The notes under the pieces: model-generated
What the model was told of the DNA's origin: nothing
The model's database searches: none
The model's input: only the letters and a program-made list of their open reading frames with translations
In this document: positions 17,936 to 26,777 of the stretch, in pieces
How positions within the stretch are numbered: position 1 is the first letter of the stretch
Layout of the letters: each line of letters begins with the position of its first letter
From: Pseudomonadota bacterium
GTDB taxonomy: Bacteria; Pseudomonadota; Alphaproteobacteria; Rhizobiales; Xanthobacteraceae
Direction: 5' to 3'
Assembly (NCBI GenBank): GCA_023422775.1
Contig: JAFAGM010000142.1
Span: forward strand, 124,001 to 188,000
DNA: 64,000 bases
Made by a program: the position numbers and the translations under genes

Positions 17936-19354
17936 ATGGCAGTTGCGTTCGATGAAATGAACGGCCCCGGCGGGGATCTCCGCCCGGCCTATCAGGAGCT
18001 CTCCCGCTGGCTCAAGGAGACGCCGCCGGACGCCCTCGAATATCGCCGCCAGGAAGCCGAACTGCTGTTCCGCCGGATCGGCATCACCTTCGCAGTCTAT
18101 GGCGACGCCGAAGCCCAGGAACGGCTGATCCCCTTCGACGTGATCCCCCGGATCATATCGGCCAAGGAATGGACGCTGCTGGAAAAAGGCCTGAAGCAGC
18201 GGGTCCGCGCGCTCAACATGTTCCTGCGCGACATCTACCACGGCCGCGACATACTGCGCGCCAACATCATCCCCGACGACCTGATCTTCCAGAATCCGGT
18301 GTTCCGCCCGGAAATGAACGGCCAGGACGTGCCGCACGACGTCTATGTCCACATTGCGGGGATCGATATCGTCCGGGTCGACGCAGACAATTTCATCGTG
18401 CTGGAGGACAACGCGCGAACGCCGTCCGGCGTCTCCTACATGCTGGAAAACCGCGAGATCATGATGCGGCTGTTTCCGGATCTGTTCGCCCGGCACCGCG
18501 TCGCCCCCGTGGAACGCTATCCCGACGAACTGCTCTCGGCGCTGCGCTCGGTGGCACCGCTATCGGCCTCGGCGGAGCCCACGGTCGCGCTGATGACGCC
18601 TGGCGTCTACAATTCCGCCTATTACGAGCACTCGTTCCTGGCCGACAAGCTCGGCATCGAACTGGTCGAGGGCCGCGACCTCATCGTCAAGAATGACGAA
18701 GTGTTCATGCGCACCACCGAGGGCCTCAAGCGCGTCGACGTGATCTACCGCCGCGTCGACGACGACTTCCTCGATCCCCTCACCTTCCGTCCGGATTCGG
18801 CGCTCGGCGTCCCCGGCCTGATGTCGGCCTACGCGGCCGGCAACATCACGCTGGCCAATGCGGTCGGCACCGGCATTGCCGACGACAAGGCGATCTATTC
18901 CTACATGCCGGAGATCGTGAAATTCTATCTCGGCGAAGAGCCGATCCTGAAGAACGTGCAGACCTGGCGCTGCCGCGAGCCGAAGGATCTGTCCTACGTG
19001 CTGGATAATCTGAGCGAACTCGTGGTCAAGGAAGTCCACGGCTCCGGCGGCTACGGCATGCTGATCGGTCCCGCCGCGACGAAGGCGACGATCGAGGCAT
19101 TCCGCGACAAGCTCAAGCGCGAGCCCGAGGGTTTCATCGCCCAGCCGACGCTGGCGCTCTCGACCTGCCCGACCTGCACGGCATCCGGCCTCGCGCCGCG
19201 CCATGTCGATCTGAGGCCGTTCGTGCTGACGGGGAGCAAGCACGTCACCATCGTGCCGGGCGGGCTGACGCGCGTGGCGCTGAAGGAAGGCTCTCTGGTG
19301 GTCAATTCGAGCCAGGGCGGCGGCACCAAGGACACCTGGATACTGGACGAATAG
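17936..19354 (+). CDS. Circularly permuted ATP-grasp protein (type 2)
   Basis: A 472-residue protein of the COG2308 (DUF404/DUF407) type. Recognisable blocks are PFDVIPRIISAKEWTLLEKG near residue 62, EDNARTPSGVSYMLENR near 155, NSAYYEHSFLADKLGIELVE near 222, VVKEVHGSGGYGMLIGP near 364 and a C-terminal VVNSSQGGGTKDTW. ATP-grasp enzymes join an acid and an amine with ATP, so it may build a peptide or peptide tag. It is the first gene of a four-gene set with alpha-E, transglutaminase and Anbu-type genes, a known conserved association. Confidence 0.92.
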   Translation: MAVAFDEMNGPGGDLRPAYQELSRWLKETPPDALEYRRQEAELLFRRIGITFAVYGDAEAQERLIPFDVIPRIISAKEWTLLEKGLKQRVRALNMFLRDIYHGRDILRANIIPDDLIFQNPVFRPEMNGQDVPHDVYVHIAGIDIVRVDADNFIVLEDNARTPSGVSYMLENREIMMRLFPDLFARHRVAPVERYPDELLSALRSVAPLSASAEPTVALMTPGVYNSAYYEHSFLADKLGIELVEGRDLIVKNDEVFMRTTEGLKRVDVIYRRVDDDFLDPLTFRPDSALGVPGLMSAYAAGNITLANAVGTGIADDKAIYSYMPEIVKFYLGEEPILKNVQTWRCREPKDLSYVLDNLSELVVKEVHGSGGYGMLIGPAATKATIEAFRDKLKREPEGFIAQPTLALSTCPTCTASGLAPRHVDLRPFVLTGSKHVTIVPGGLTRVALKEGSLVVNSSQGGGTKDTWILDE

Positions 19355-19370
19355 AGAGCGAAATTTTCGT

Positions 19371-20315
19371 ATGCTGTCGCGCACTGCCGAAAACCTGTAC
19401 TGGCTGGCCCGCTACGTCGAGCGCGCCGAATATATCGCGCGCACCATCGATGCCACGCTGCGCGTCACCGCGCTTCCCGCCGCCTATATCGGCAAGACCA
19501 ACGAGTGGGAATCGGCGCTGCTGACCGCCGGCGTCAGTGCCAGCTTCTTCGAGGCCTATCAGGAGGCCAACGAGCAGAACGTGGTCGAGTATCTGGCGTT
19601 CTCGCCGTCCAACCCCTCCTCGATCAAGAACTGCATCGAGGCCGCGCGGCTCAATTCGCGCTCGGTGCGAACCGCGCTGACGAGCGAGATGTGGGACACC
19701 ATCAATTCGGCCTGGATCGAGCTGCAGGAAGTCTGGGGCAAGGGCACCTCCAGCCGCGAGGAACTGGCGAAGTTCCTGCGCTTCGTGCAGGAGACGTCAT
19801 TGCGGTTCGACGGCTCTGCCTACCGCACCATGCTGCGCAACGACGCCTACTGGTTCTCCCGGCTCGGGCTGCACCTCGAACGCGCCGACAACACCGCCCG
19901 CATTCTCGACGTGAAGTACCACGTGCTGCTGCCGGAGGAGGAACACGTCGGCGGCCCGCTGGACTACTATCAGTGGACCTCCATCCTGCGATCGGTATCG
20001 GCGCTGACCGCCTATCACTGGGTCTATCGCGAGACGCTGAAACCCTGGCTGATCGCCGACCTCCTGATCCTGAACGACACGCTGCCGCGCTCGCTGGCGA
20101 GCTGCTACAGCAACCTGGTGCGCAACCTCGACCAGATCGGCGTCGCCTACGGCCGCCAGGGTGCCTCCCAGCGCCACGCCCGCGGCGTCCGCAACCGGCT
20201 TGAACACAGCCATATGGACGATATCTTCCAGCACGGCGTCCATGAGTTCATCCAGGATTTCATTGCGGACAACGCACGGCTGGGCGAGATCATCACCAGG
20301 CAGTATTTGATTTAG
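19371..20315 (+). CDS. Alpha-E domain protein
   Basis: A 314-residue, largely helical protein of the COG2307 (DUF403) family. MLSRTAENLYWLARYVERAEYIAR at the N-terminus is diagnostic (here read from residue 1), as is FSRLGLHLERADNTARILD near 163. It starts 16 bases after the ATP-grasp gene. The family is found beside permuted ATP-grasp and transglutaminase genes; its biochemical role is not settled. Confidence 0.92.
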   Translation: MLSRTAENLYWLARYVERAEYIARTIDATLRVTALPAAYIGKTNEWESALLTAGVSASFFEAYQEANEQNVVEYLAFSPSNPSSIKNCIEAARLNSRSVRTALTSEMWDTINSAWIELQEVWGKGTSSREELAKFLRFVQETSLRFDGSAYRTMLRNDAYWFSRLGLHLERADNTARILDVKYHVLLPEEEHVGGPLDYYQWTSILRSVSALTAYHWVYRETLKPWLIADLLILNDTLPRSLASCYSNLVRNLDQIGVAYGRQGASQRHARGVRNRLEHSHMDDIFQHGVHEFIQDFIADNARLGEIITRQYLI

Positions 20316-20343
20316 AGAGTTTTGGATGAACGCAACCAAGCAC

Positions 20344-20431
20344 CGTCATGGCCGGGCTTGTCCCGGCCATCCACGTCTGCTTTGAGAGAGTGAGAAAGAC
20401 GTGGATGCCCGGGACAAGCCCGGGCATGACG
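20344..20431. repeat. Dispersed palindromic repeat, family B
   Basis: Runs from cgtcatggccgggcttgtcc to cgggcatgacgg with long inverted arms. It lies inside the ATP-grasp/alpha-E/transglutaminase gene set, 20 bases before the transglutaminase start codon. Confidence 0.9.
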
Positions 20432-20451
20432 GATATGAACCCGGTTTTGCC

Positions 20452-21288
20452 ATGCGCCTGCGAATTGCCCACTCCACCAGCTATCGCTACGAGCCGCCGG
20501 CCACCGGCGTGATCCAGATCCTGCGCATGACGCCCGGCAGCCATGACGGGCAGTACGTCGCCGAATGGCAGATCGACGTTTCCACCGATTCCCGGCTCGA
20601 CATGCACCAGGACGCGTTCGGCAACGTCACCCATGTGCTGACGCACGGGCCGATCGCCGATCTCACCATCAACGTCGAGGGCCTGATCGAGACCCACGAT
20701 ACCGGCGGCGTGCTGCGCGGCACCGACGAGCGCTTTCCGCCAGGCCTGTTCCTGCGCACGACACCGCTCACCGAAGTCAACCCGGCGATGGCGACGTTCG
20801 TGCGCGAGATGCGTGCGGAGTCTGACGGCGACATGCTCGGCTTCCTGCACGCGCTGATGGTGCAGATCAACGAGCACATGACGTTCGACGAAGATCCGAC
20901 CAACTCGGGAACCTCGGCGGCAGAAGCCTTCGCACTCAAGCGCGGCGTCTGCCAGGACTACGCGCATATCTTCATCGCCTGCGCGCGTTCCGGCGGCGTG
21001 CCGGCGCGCTTCGTCTCCGGGCATTTCCTGCGCTCCGACGGCACCGTCAACCAGCAGGCCGGCCACGCCTGGGCGGAAGCCCACGTGCCTGACCTCGGCT
21101 GGGTCGGCTTCGATGCCGCCAACGGCATCTGCACCACCGACGCCCACGCCCGCGTCGCCATCGGCCTCGACTATCTCGGCGCCGCCCCGGTGCGCGGCAC
21201 CCGCTATGGCGGGGGCACGGAGACGCTGACGGTAGCGGTCAGGGTCGACCGGGCCGGACGATCGGGGCAGTGGCAGAGCCAGCAGTAA
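20452..21288 (+). CDS. Transglutaminase-like cysteine peptidase family protein
   Basis: A 278-residue protein of the COG1305 type. The start MRLRIAHSTSYRYEPP at 20452 is the family N-terminus; a GTG further upstream lies in the repeat and is rejected. The catalytic triad is visible as GVCQDYAHIFIACARS (Cys, near residue 165), GHAWAEAHVP (His) and VGFDAANG (Asp). Such proteins hydrolyse or ligate peptide amide bonds. It is the third member of the ATP-grasp, alpha-E, transglutaminase, Anbu set. Confidence 0.92.
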   Translation: MRLRIAHSTSYRYEPPATGVIQILRMTPGSHDGQYVAEWQIDVSTDSRLDMHQDAFGNVTHVLTHGPIADLTINVEGLIETHDTGGVLRGTDERFPPGLFLRTTPLTEVNPAMATFVREMRAESDGDMLGFLHALMVQINEHMTFDEDPTNSGTSAAEAFALKRGVCQDYAHIFIACARSGGVPARFVSGHFLRSDGTVNQQAGHAWAEAHVPDLGWVGFDAANGICTTDAHARVAIGLDYLGAAPVRGTRYGGGTETLTVAVRVDRAGRSGQWQSQQ

Positions 21289-21303
21289 CGACCACGGGCA
21301 CAA

Positions 21304-21407
21304 CCTCATCCCGAGGAGCCGCAGAGCGGCGTCTCGAAGGATGGGCTACGAGCGCGGTCCGGGCCGCATGGTTCGAGACGCGCGAAGACGCGCTCCTCAC
21401 CATGAGG
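21304..21407. repeat. Dispersed palindromic repeat, family D (cctcatcctgaggagc type)
   Basis: Left end cctcatcccgaggagccgc followed by gtctcgaaggatggg; right end ttcgagacg and then gcgctcctcaccatgagg. The ends are inverted with some decay. Confidence 0.8.
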
Positions 21408-21626
21408 ACTGAGGTTTATTTATCCAGCCACACGTCCTCGACGATTGTCCCGACCTGCTCCACATCCACGGGCGGCAATTCGGTGGCGCGAGAGCCGCCA
21501 TGTGGCCCGCAAGGCAGGTTCTGGCCGCCGCTTGCATGCCGCGCCCCGGGAAATGGGGTTGGACGCCCCCCTGAAATTGGCTACTAGTTTGGCGCCGGAA
21601 AAATCGGGCGCGTTCGGGGACTTGGC
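21408..21626. other. Gap before the Anbu gene, with a possible small coding remnant on the minus strand
   Basis: The minus strand carries an open frame ending at a TAA at 21416-21418. It reads like protein near its end (ELPPVDVEQVGTIVEDVWLDK is cut here to its last part, VEQVGTIVEDVWLDK). It has no in-frame ATG before an upstream stop near 21565-21575, so it may start at an alternative codon or be a gene remnant. The plus-strand promoter for the Anbu gene should also lie here. Confidence 0.3.
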
Positions 21627-22385
21627 ATGACCTATTGCTGCGGAATTCTGGTGCGGGACGGTCTCGTCATGATCGCGGACACCCGAACCAATGCCGGTCT
21701 CGACAACGTCTCGACGTTCCGCAAGCTGCATGTCTTCTCCAGGCCCGGCGAGCGCATCCTGGCGATCGCCAGCGCGGGCAATCTGGCGATCAGCCAGTCG
21801 GTGCTCTCCACCCTCACCGAAGGGCTGGAAGACCCCGACACCGGCGAACTCGAAACCCTGATGAATGCGCCGACCATGTTCCAGGCCGCGCAGCGCATCG
21901 GCCGCGCCATCCGCAGCGTGCACGCCACCGAGGGCGAGGCGCTGAAGTCGGAAGACGTCAGTTTCGACGTGTCGTTCCTGTTCGGCGGCCAGATCAAGGG
22001 CTCCAAGATGCGGCTGTTCATGGTCTACACCGCCGGCAATTTCATCGAATGCACCACCGACACGCCCTACTTGCAGATCGGCGAGCATAAATACGGCAAG
22101 CCGGTGCTCGACCGCGCGATGCACTATGACGTCGAACTCTACGAGGCGCTGAAGACCGGGCTGATCTCGATGGATTCGACGATGCGCTCTAACCTCGGCG
22201 TCGGCCTGCCGATCGACGTGCTGGTGGTGCGGGCGGATGCCTGCGAGGCCGACCTCAACCACCGCATCGAGGCCGGCGAGCCATACTTCCACGACCTTCG
22301 CTCGCGCTGGTCGGCGGCGCTGCGCGCGGCGCACCAGAATATTCCAAGACCACCCTACAAAACCCAGACAGAAGCAAAAAACTGA
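21627..22385 (+). CDS. Anbu-type proteasome-like protease
   Basis: A 252-residue N-terminal-nucleophile hydrolase of the COG3484 family, the bacterial ancestral relative of proteasome beta subunits and HslV. It begins MTYCCGILVRDGLVMIADTR; removal of Met would expose Thr2 as the nucleophile. NAGLDNVSTFRKLHVF and the SMDSTMRSNLGVGLPIDVLVV block are typical. No signal peptide or propeptide is seen. Its position after the ATP-grasp, alpha-E and transglutaminase genes fits the known Anbu neighbourhood and suggests processing or turnover of a peptide product of those enzymes. Confidence 0.92.
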   Translation: MTYCCGILVRDGLVMIADTRTNAGLDNVSTFRKLHVFSRPGERILAIASAGNLAISQSVLSTLTEGLEDPDTGELETLMNAPTMFQAAQRIGRAIRSVHATEGEALKSEDVSFDVSFLFGGQIKGSKMRLFMVYTAGNFIECTTDTPYLQIGEHKYGKPVLDRAMHYDVELYEALKTGLISMDSTMRSNLGVGLPIDVLVVRADACEADLNHRIEAGEPYFHDLRSRWSAALRAAHQNIPRPPYKTQTEAKN

Positions 22386-22398
22386 AGGCGAGGAAACC

Positions 22399-23163
22399 AT
22401 GGCCGAAGCAACAAACAAGATCGCGGTAGTCACCGGTGCCGGCACCGGCGTCGGACGCGCGGCAGCGCTGGCGCTGATGAATGCCGGCTTCACCGTGGTG
22501 CTCGCCGGGCGCCGCATGGAGATGCTGGAGGAGACGAAGAAGCTCGGCGACAATGTCGGCAAGAGCCTGTGCGTTTCCGCCGACATGACCAAGCCGGACT
22601 CGATCGCGGCGCTGTTCGCCAAGGTGAAGGATACCTATGGCCGGCTCGACGTCCTGTTCAACAATGCCGGCATGGGCGCGCCGCCGGTCAATTTCGAGGA
22701 CCTCCCGCTCGAGCAGTGGCAGGCGGTGGTGAACACCAACCTCACCGGCCCGTTCCTGTGCACCCAGCATGCCTTCCGCATCATGAAGGACCAGAACCCG
22801 CGCGGCGGCCGCATCATCAACAACGGCTCGATCTCGGCGCACGCGCCGCGGCCGTTCTCGTCGGCCTATACCTCGACCAAGCACGCGATCACGGGCCTCA
22901 CCAAGGCCTCCAACCTCGACGGCCGCATGTACGACATCGCCGTCGGCCAGGTCGACATCGGCAACGCCGCGACTCCGATGACGGACCGCATGGTCGCCGG
23001 CCCCGGCGTGATGCAGCCCGACGGCACGATGAAGCACGAGCCGCGCATGGACGCGAAGGCGGTCGGCGACGCCGTGGCCTACATGGCCGGCCTGCCGCTG
23101 GACGCCAACGTGCTGTTCATGACGGTCATGGCCACCAAGATGCCGTTCGTCGGACGGGGGTAA
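22399..23163 (+). CDS. Short-chain dehydrogenase/reductase
   Basis: A 254-residue SDR oxidoreductase. The start at 22399 follows GGCGAGGA. The cofactor motif is VVTGAGTGVGRA at residues 10-21, NNAGMG is near 90, the catalytic Ser is in NNGSISAHA and the Tyr-Lys pair is in YTSTKHA. It lies 13 bases after the Anbu gene, so it may be cotranscribed with it, though a functional link is not obvious. The substrate is unknown. Confidence 0.9.
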   Translation: MAEATNKIAVVTGAGTGVGRAAALALMNAGFTVVLAGRRMEMLEETKKLGDNVGKSLCVSADMTKPDSIAALFAKVKDTYGRLDVLFNNAGMGAPPVNFEDLPLEQWQAVVNTNLTGPFLCTQHAFRIMKDQNPRGGRIINNGSISAHAPRPFSSAYTSTKHAITGLTKASNLDGRMYDIAVGQVDIGNAATPMTDRMVAGPGVMQPDGTMKHEPRMDAKAVGDAVAYMAGLPLDANVLFMTVMATKMPFVGRG

Positions 23164-23277
23164 AACCGCTACCGGTCCCGAGACGCCTCGCCCGTTCTTG
23201 CGGGCGGGCCGGCCCCGCTTGATCAAAAACTGCAAAACAACCCCATGCACAGTAGGCGTCAAGGGAGCTTCCACGGT

Positions 23278-23364
23278 TGTCATTGCGAGTGCAACGAAGC
23301 AATCCAGACTGCGGCGACCGCGAAATTCTGGATTGCTTCGTCGCTTTGCTCCTCGCAATGACGG
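23278..23364. repeat. Dispersed palindromic repeat, family A
   Basis: Left end tgtcattgcgagtgcaacg, right end cctcgcaatgacgg, between the SDR and the convergent MFS transporter gene. The preceding bases 23164-23277 show no gene. Confidence 0.87.
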
Positions 23365-23380
23365 TGGAGAGAGCGGCGCC

Positions 23381-24604
23381 CTACTCCAGCCGCTCCACCT
23401 TCCGCAGCGTCGGGAACAGCTTCATCCATAGCAGCGCGATCGCGATGGTGCCGACGCCGCCGAGCAAGGCGGCCGGCACGGTGCCCAATAGCGCAGCGGT
23501 GACGCCGCTCTCGAACTGGCCTAGCTGGTTCGAGGCATTGATGAACAGGAAATTGACCGCGCCAACCCGGCCGCGCATTTCGTCGGGCGTGGCAAGCTGC
23601 ACCAGCGAGAACCGTATCACTACGCTGATGGTATCTGCCGCGCCCAGCACCGCGAGCGCCAGCACCGACAGCCATATCCACTGCGACAGCGCGAATACCA
23701 CCGTCGCCGCGCCGAACACGATCACGGCCTGAAACATCCTTAAGCCCACATGGCGGTTGATGGTGTGGCGCGCCAGCACGATGGTCATCAAGAGCGCGCC
23801 GACCGCGGGCGCCGCGCGCAAAATGCCTAGTCCGAGCGGGCCGGCTTCGAGAATGTCGCGCGCATAGATCGGCAGCAGCGCCGTGACGCCGCCGAGCAGC
23901 ACGGCGAACAGGTCGAGCGAGATGGTGCCGAGGATCGCCGGGTTGCTGCGGATGAAGCGGACGCCGGCGAACACGTCGTCCGAGGCCGTCTCCGCCTTCG
24001 CGACTTCCTGCCTCGCCGCGCGGATGAATCCGGTGAGAACCGCGCCCACCAGCCAGAAGGCGACGATGACGAAGTAAGGCAGGCTCGGCGCCAGCACATA
24101 GGCAAAACCGCCGAGCGCCGGCCCGGTGATGGTGGCGACCTGCGCCGCCCCGGAGGAAATCGCGGTCGCGCGCTGCACCAGGCCTCGCGGCGCGACCAGC
24201 GGCAGCAGCGCCGCCGTGGCCGGGCTTTCGAAGGCGCCGGCGATGCCGATCACGAAAGTCGCAATGAAGATCTGCACCTCGGTGAGCGAGCCGGCATAAG
24301 TCGAAACTGCCAGGAACAGCGCGGTCGCGGCCTCCGCGATCTGGCAGAGCTGCACCACGCGCTTGCGCTCGAACCGGTCAGCGGCGTGGCCGGCGACGAA
24401 CACCAGCAGCGCCGTGGGCAGGAACTGCACCAGCCCGACCATGCCGAGCTGAAAGGCACTGCCGGTGATATCGTAGATCTGCCAGCCGATCGCCACCGCC
24501 GCGATCTGGCTGGCGAAGCGCGACAGGCTGCGGGACAACAGGAAGAAGAGAAATGGCCCGTGCCTGAGCAGGTCGCGGGCGCCCACGGGCGTGGTGGCAG
24601 ACAT
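23381..24604 (-). CDS. MFS transporter
   Basis: A major facilitator with about twelve membrane segments, roughly 407 residues from the ATG at 24604 (MSATTPVGARDLLRHGPFLF). An in-frame GTG at 24661 would add 19 residues; neither start has a strong ribosome binding site. RFERKRVVQLCQ after the second membrane segment is the MFS loop motif. The pattern LSRFASQIAAVAIGWQIYDIT resembles EntS-type exporters. The substrate cannot be inferred. Confidence 0.85.
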   Translation of the reverse strand: MSATTPVGARDLLRHGPFLFFLLSRSLSRFASQIAAVAIGWQIYDITGSAFQLGMVGLVQFLPTALLVFVAGHAADRFERKRVVQLCQIAEAATALFLAVSTYAGSLTEVQIFIATFVIGIAGAFESPATAALLPLVAPRGLVQRATAISSGAAQVATITGPALGGFAYVLAPSLPYFVIVAFWLVGAVLTGFIRAARQEVAKAETASDDVFAGVRFIRSNPAILGTISLDLFAVLLGGVTALLPIYARDILEAGPLGLGILRAAPAVGALLMTIVLARHTINRHVGLRMFQAVIVFGAATVVFALSQWIWLSVLALAVLGAADTISVVIRFSLVQLATPDEMRGRVGAVNFLFINASNQLGQFESGVTAALLGTVPAALLGGVGTIAIALLWMKLFPTLRKVERLE

Positions 24605-24734
24605 GGCCGAGCGGTGACGGACGTCGGAGCCGTTGTCAATGGCCACAGGTGACGGGCTCACGTGCCCCGGACGCGCGCCGGGTTTTCACTTCTGCCCGCC
24701 GCTGGCATAATCACGCGCCGGGTTTGGGGGATTC

Positions 24735-26003
24735 ATGCTGCAACTGCAATCGGCGTTCGGCGTGCTGGCGCTGCTGGCCATCGCCTGGGCGCTCAGCGAG
24801 AACCGCCGCGCGGTTTCGTTGCGGCAAGGCGCGGTCGGCCTTGCGGTCACCATCGTCACCGCGCTGGTGCTGCTCAAGCTGCCACCCGTGGCAAAGGCAT
24901 TCGGCGCGATCAACGACGCTGTCAACACCATCTCGGCGGCATCCCGCGCCGGCACCTCGTTCGTGTTCGGCTACATTGGCGGCGGCGCCCTGCCCTTCGA
25001 CCTCAAGACGCCGGGCGCGGATTTCATCCTGGCGTTCCAGGCGCTGCCGATCGTCCTGGTCATGAGCGTGCTCACGACGCTCTTGTTCTACTGGCGCGTG
25101 CTGCCGCCGGTCGTGCGCGGCATGGCGTGGCTGCTGGAGCGCACGCTCGGCGTCGGCGGCGCGGTGGGCCTGTCCGCAGCGGCCAACATCTTCCTCGGCA
25201 TGGTCGAGGCGCCGCTGTTCATCCGCCCTTATCTCGCGCAACTCACCCGCAGCGAGTTGTTCATGGTGATGACCGGCGGCATGGCCGGCATCGCCGGCAC
25301 CGTGCTGGTGCTCTACGCGACGTTCCTCGCGCCGCTGATACCGGATGCCGCCGCGCATTTCGTCATTGCGTCCGTGCTCGGCGCCCCGGCCGCAATCCTC
25401 GTCAGCCTGATCATGGTGCCGGAGACTTCCGACAAGCGCACCGGCGGCGCGCTGGCGGATCCCCGGGTCGCTGGCGATCCCGATACGCAGACCTCGAGTA
25501 CCATGGACGCGATCGTCAAGGGCACCACCGCAGGCCTCGAGCTGTTGCTCAACATCATCGCCATGCTGCTGGTGCTTGTGGCGCTGGTTTATCTCGCCAA
25601 CGCGATCCTCGGGCTGCTGCCCGAGATCGGCGGCGCAAAAATCTCGCTACAGCACCTGCTGGGCTACCTGATGGCGCCGGTGTGCTGGCTGCTGGGCCTG
25701 CCATGGCCGCAGGCGATCACGGCCGGCAGCCTGATGGGCACCAAGACCGTGCTCAACGAGTTGATCGCCTATGTCGAATTGTCGAAACTCGGCGCGGACG
25801 CGCTCGATCCGCGCTCGCGGCTGATCATGCTCTACGCGCTGTGCGGCTTTGCCAACTTCGCCAGCCTCGGCATCATGATCGGCGGCCTCGGCACCATGGC
25901 GCCCGAGCGGCGCGAGGAGATCAACGCGCTGGGATTGAAGTCGATCGTGTCAGGCACGCTGGCGACGTGCTTGATGGGGGCGGTGGTGGGGGTTTTGACC
26001 TAA
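24735..26003 (+). CDS. NupC-type concentrative nucleoside transporter family protein
   Basis: A 422-residue membrane protein divergent from the MFS gene. Strong family blocks include GTSFVFGYIGGGALPF near residue 75, LGVGGAVGLSAAANIFLGMVEAPL near 139 (written in full it is 24 residues; its key part is SAAANIFLGMVEAPL) and GTKTVLNELIAYVELS near 336. NupC-type carriers import nucleosides with a cation gradient. gpt nearby is also a purine salvage gene, although in a different transcript. Confidence 0.87.
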   Translation: MLQLQSAFGVLALLAIAWALSENRRAVSLRQGAVGLAVTIVTALVLLKLPPVAKAFGAINDAVNTISAASRAGTSFVFGYIGGGALPFDLKTPGADFILAFQALPIVLVMSVLTTLLFYWRVLPPVVRGMAWLLERTLGVGGAVGLSAAANIFLGMVEAPLFIRPYLAQLTRSELFMVMTGGMAGIAGTVLVLYATFLAPLIPDAAAHFVIASVLGAPAAILVSLIMVPETSDKRTGGALADPRVAGDPDTQTSSTMDAIVKGTTAGLELLLNIIAMLLVLVALVYLANAILGLLPEIGGAKISLQHLLGYLMAPVCWLLGLPWPQAITAGSLMGTKTVLNELIAYVELSKLGADALDPRSRLIMLYALCGFANFASLGIMIGGLGTMAPERREEINALGLKSIVSGTLATCLMGAVVGVLT

Positions 26004-26006
26004 TCC

Positions 26007-26091
26007 CGTCATTGCGAGAAGCGAAGCGACGAAGCAATCCATCTATCCCCGGGTTGAAGCATGGATTGCTTCGCTTCGCTCGCAATGACGG
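26007..26091. repeat. Dispersed palindromic repeat, family A
   Basis: Starts cgtcattgcgagaagcgaag four bases after the transporter stop and ends cgctcgcaatgacgg. It may double as a terminator-like hairpin between two convergent genes. Confidence 0.88.
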
Positions 26092-26113
26092 CGAGCGCGC
26101 GACGTGGAGAGAG

Positions 26114-26671
26114 CTACCCCGCCAATTCCACCGTCTTGAACTCCGCCGGCAGGATCACCTCCAGCAGTTCGACGTCGTCGGAATAATCCAGGATCATGTG
26201 CTTGACGCGCGGCGGCTGGGTCCAGGCGCTGCCTGCTTGCATCAGCGTCTCGCCCTCGCCTTCCATATAGGTCTTCACCCAGCCCTTGAGCACGTAGACC
26301 ATCTGGAATTCGATGTCGTGGTAATGCAGCTTTGAAACCTCCGCTGGATTGCACGGCCCAATCAGTCGGATCACCTGCGCATGCGCCAGGCCGTGGGTCG
26401 CTTCCGCGATGCCGAGGTCGCGGTACTTCGCGTAGGTGCGCAGGCCGTCGGCCTTGAAATCCTCTTCGCGGTGATGGCTGACCGCGATGCGCTGCTTCGG
26501 CCGCGCTTTGGACTTTACCGCCTTGGACGCCGGCTTCTTCGCGGCCGATACGCGTCCCTTGGATTTGAGCGCCTTGCGCGCGGAGGGCTTGGCGGCGCCC
26601 TTGTGCCCCGTCCACTTCTTCCTGACAGCGGTTTTGGCCGCCGGTCGCGACGTCGCTTTCTTCTTGGCCAT
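26114..26671 (-). CDS. Cupin domain protein with a lysine/alanine-rich N-terminal tail
   Basis: A 185-residue protein starting at 26671 (GGGGAGG ribosome binding site). Residues 1-62 are almost only Lys, Ala, Arg, Ser and Pro (MAKKKATSRPAAKTAVRKK onward), like histone H1-type tails. Residues 65-185 form a cupin: KLHYHDIEFQMVYVLKGW holds the His/Glu metal-site motif and TQPPRVKHMI the second motif. The pairing of a DNA- or polyanion-binding tail with a small-molecule or metal-binding barrel is unusual. The function is unknown. Confidence 0.75.
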   Translation of the reverse strand: MAKKKATSRPAAKTAVRKKWTGHKGAAKPSARKALKSKGRVSAAKKPASKAVKSKARPKQRIAVSHHREEDFKADGLRTYAKYRDLGIAEATHGLAHAQVIRLIGPCNPAEVSKLHYHDIEFQMVYVLKGWVKTYMEGEGETLMQAGSAWTQPPRVKHMILDYSDDVELLEVILPAEFKTVELAG

Positions 26672-26777
26672 CGATGCCTCCCCGATTTTGTTTGATGCGA
26701 GGAGAGTAGCACAAAACTTTTTCTTGGGGTGGCAAACCGAAGCGTGCCCCCTACTCATCCTACGAAGCTACGTCCCC

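Noticed and set aside
15885..17960. 691-codon plus-strand frame across the unknown gene, gpt and the CinA-like gene
   Set aside because: It crosses three supported minus-strand genes and a palindromic repeat and has low-complexity Arg/Asp/His-rich translation typical of antisense frames.
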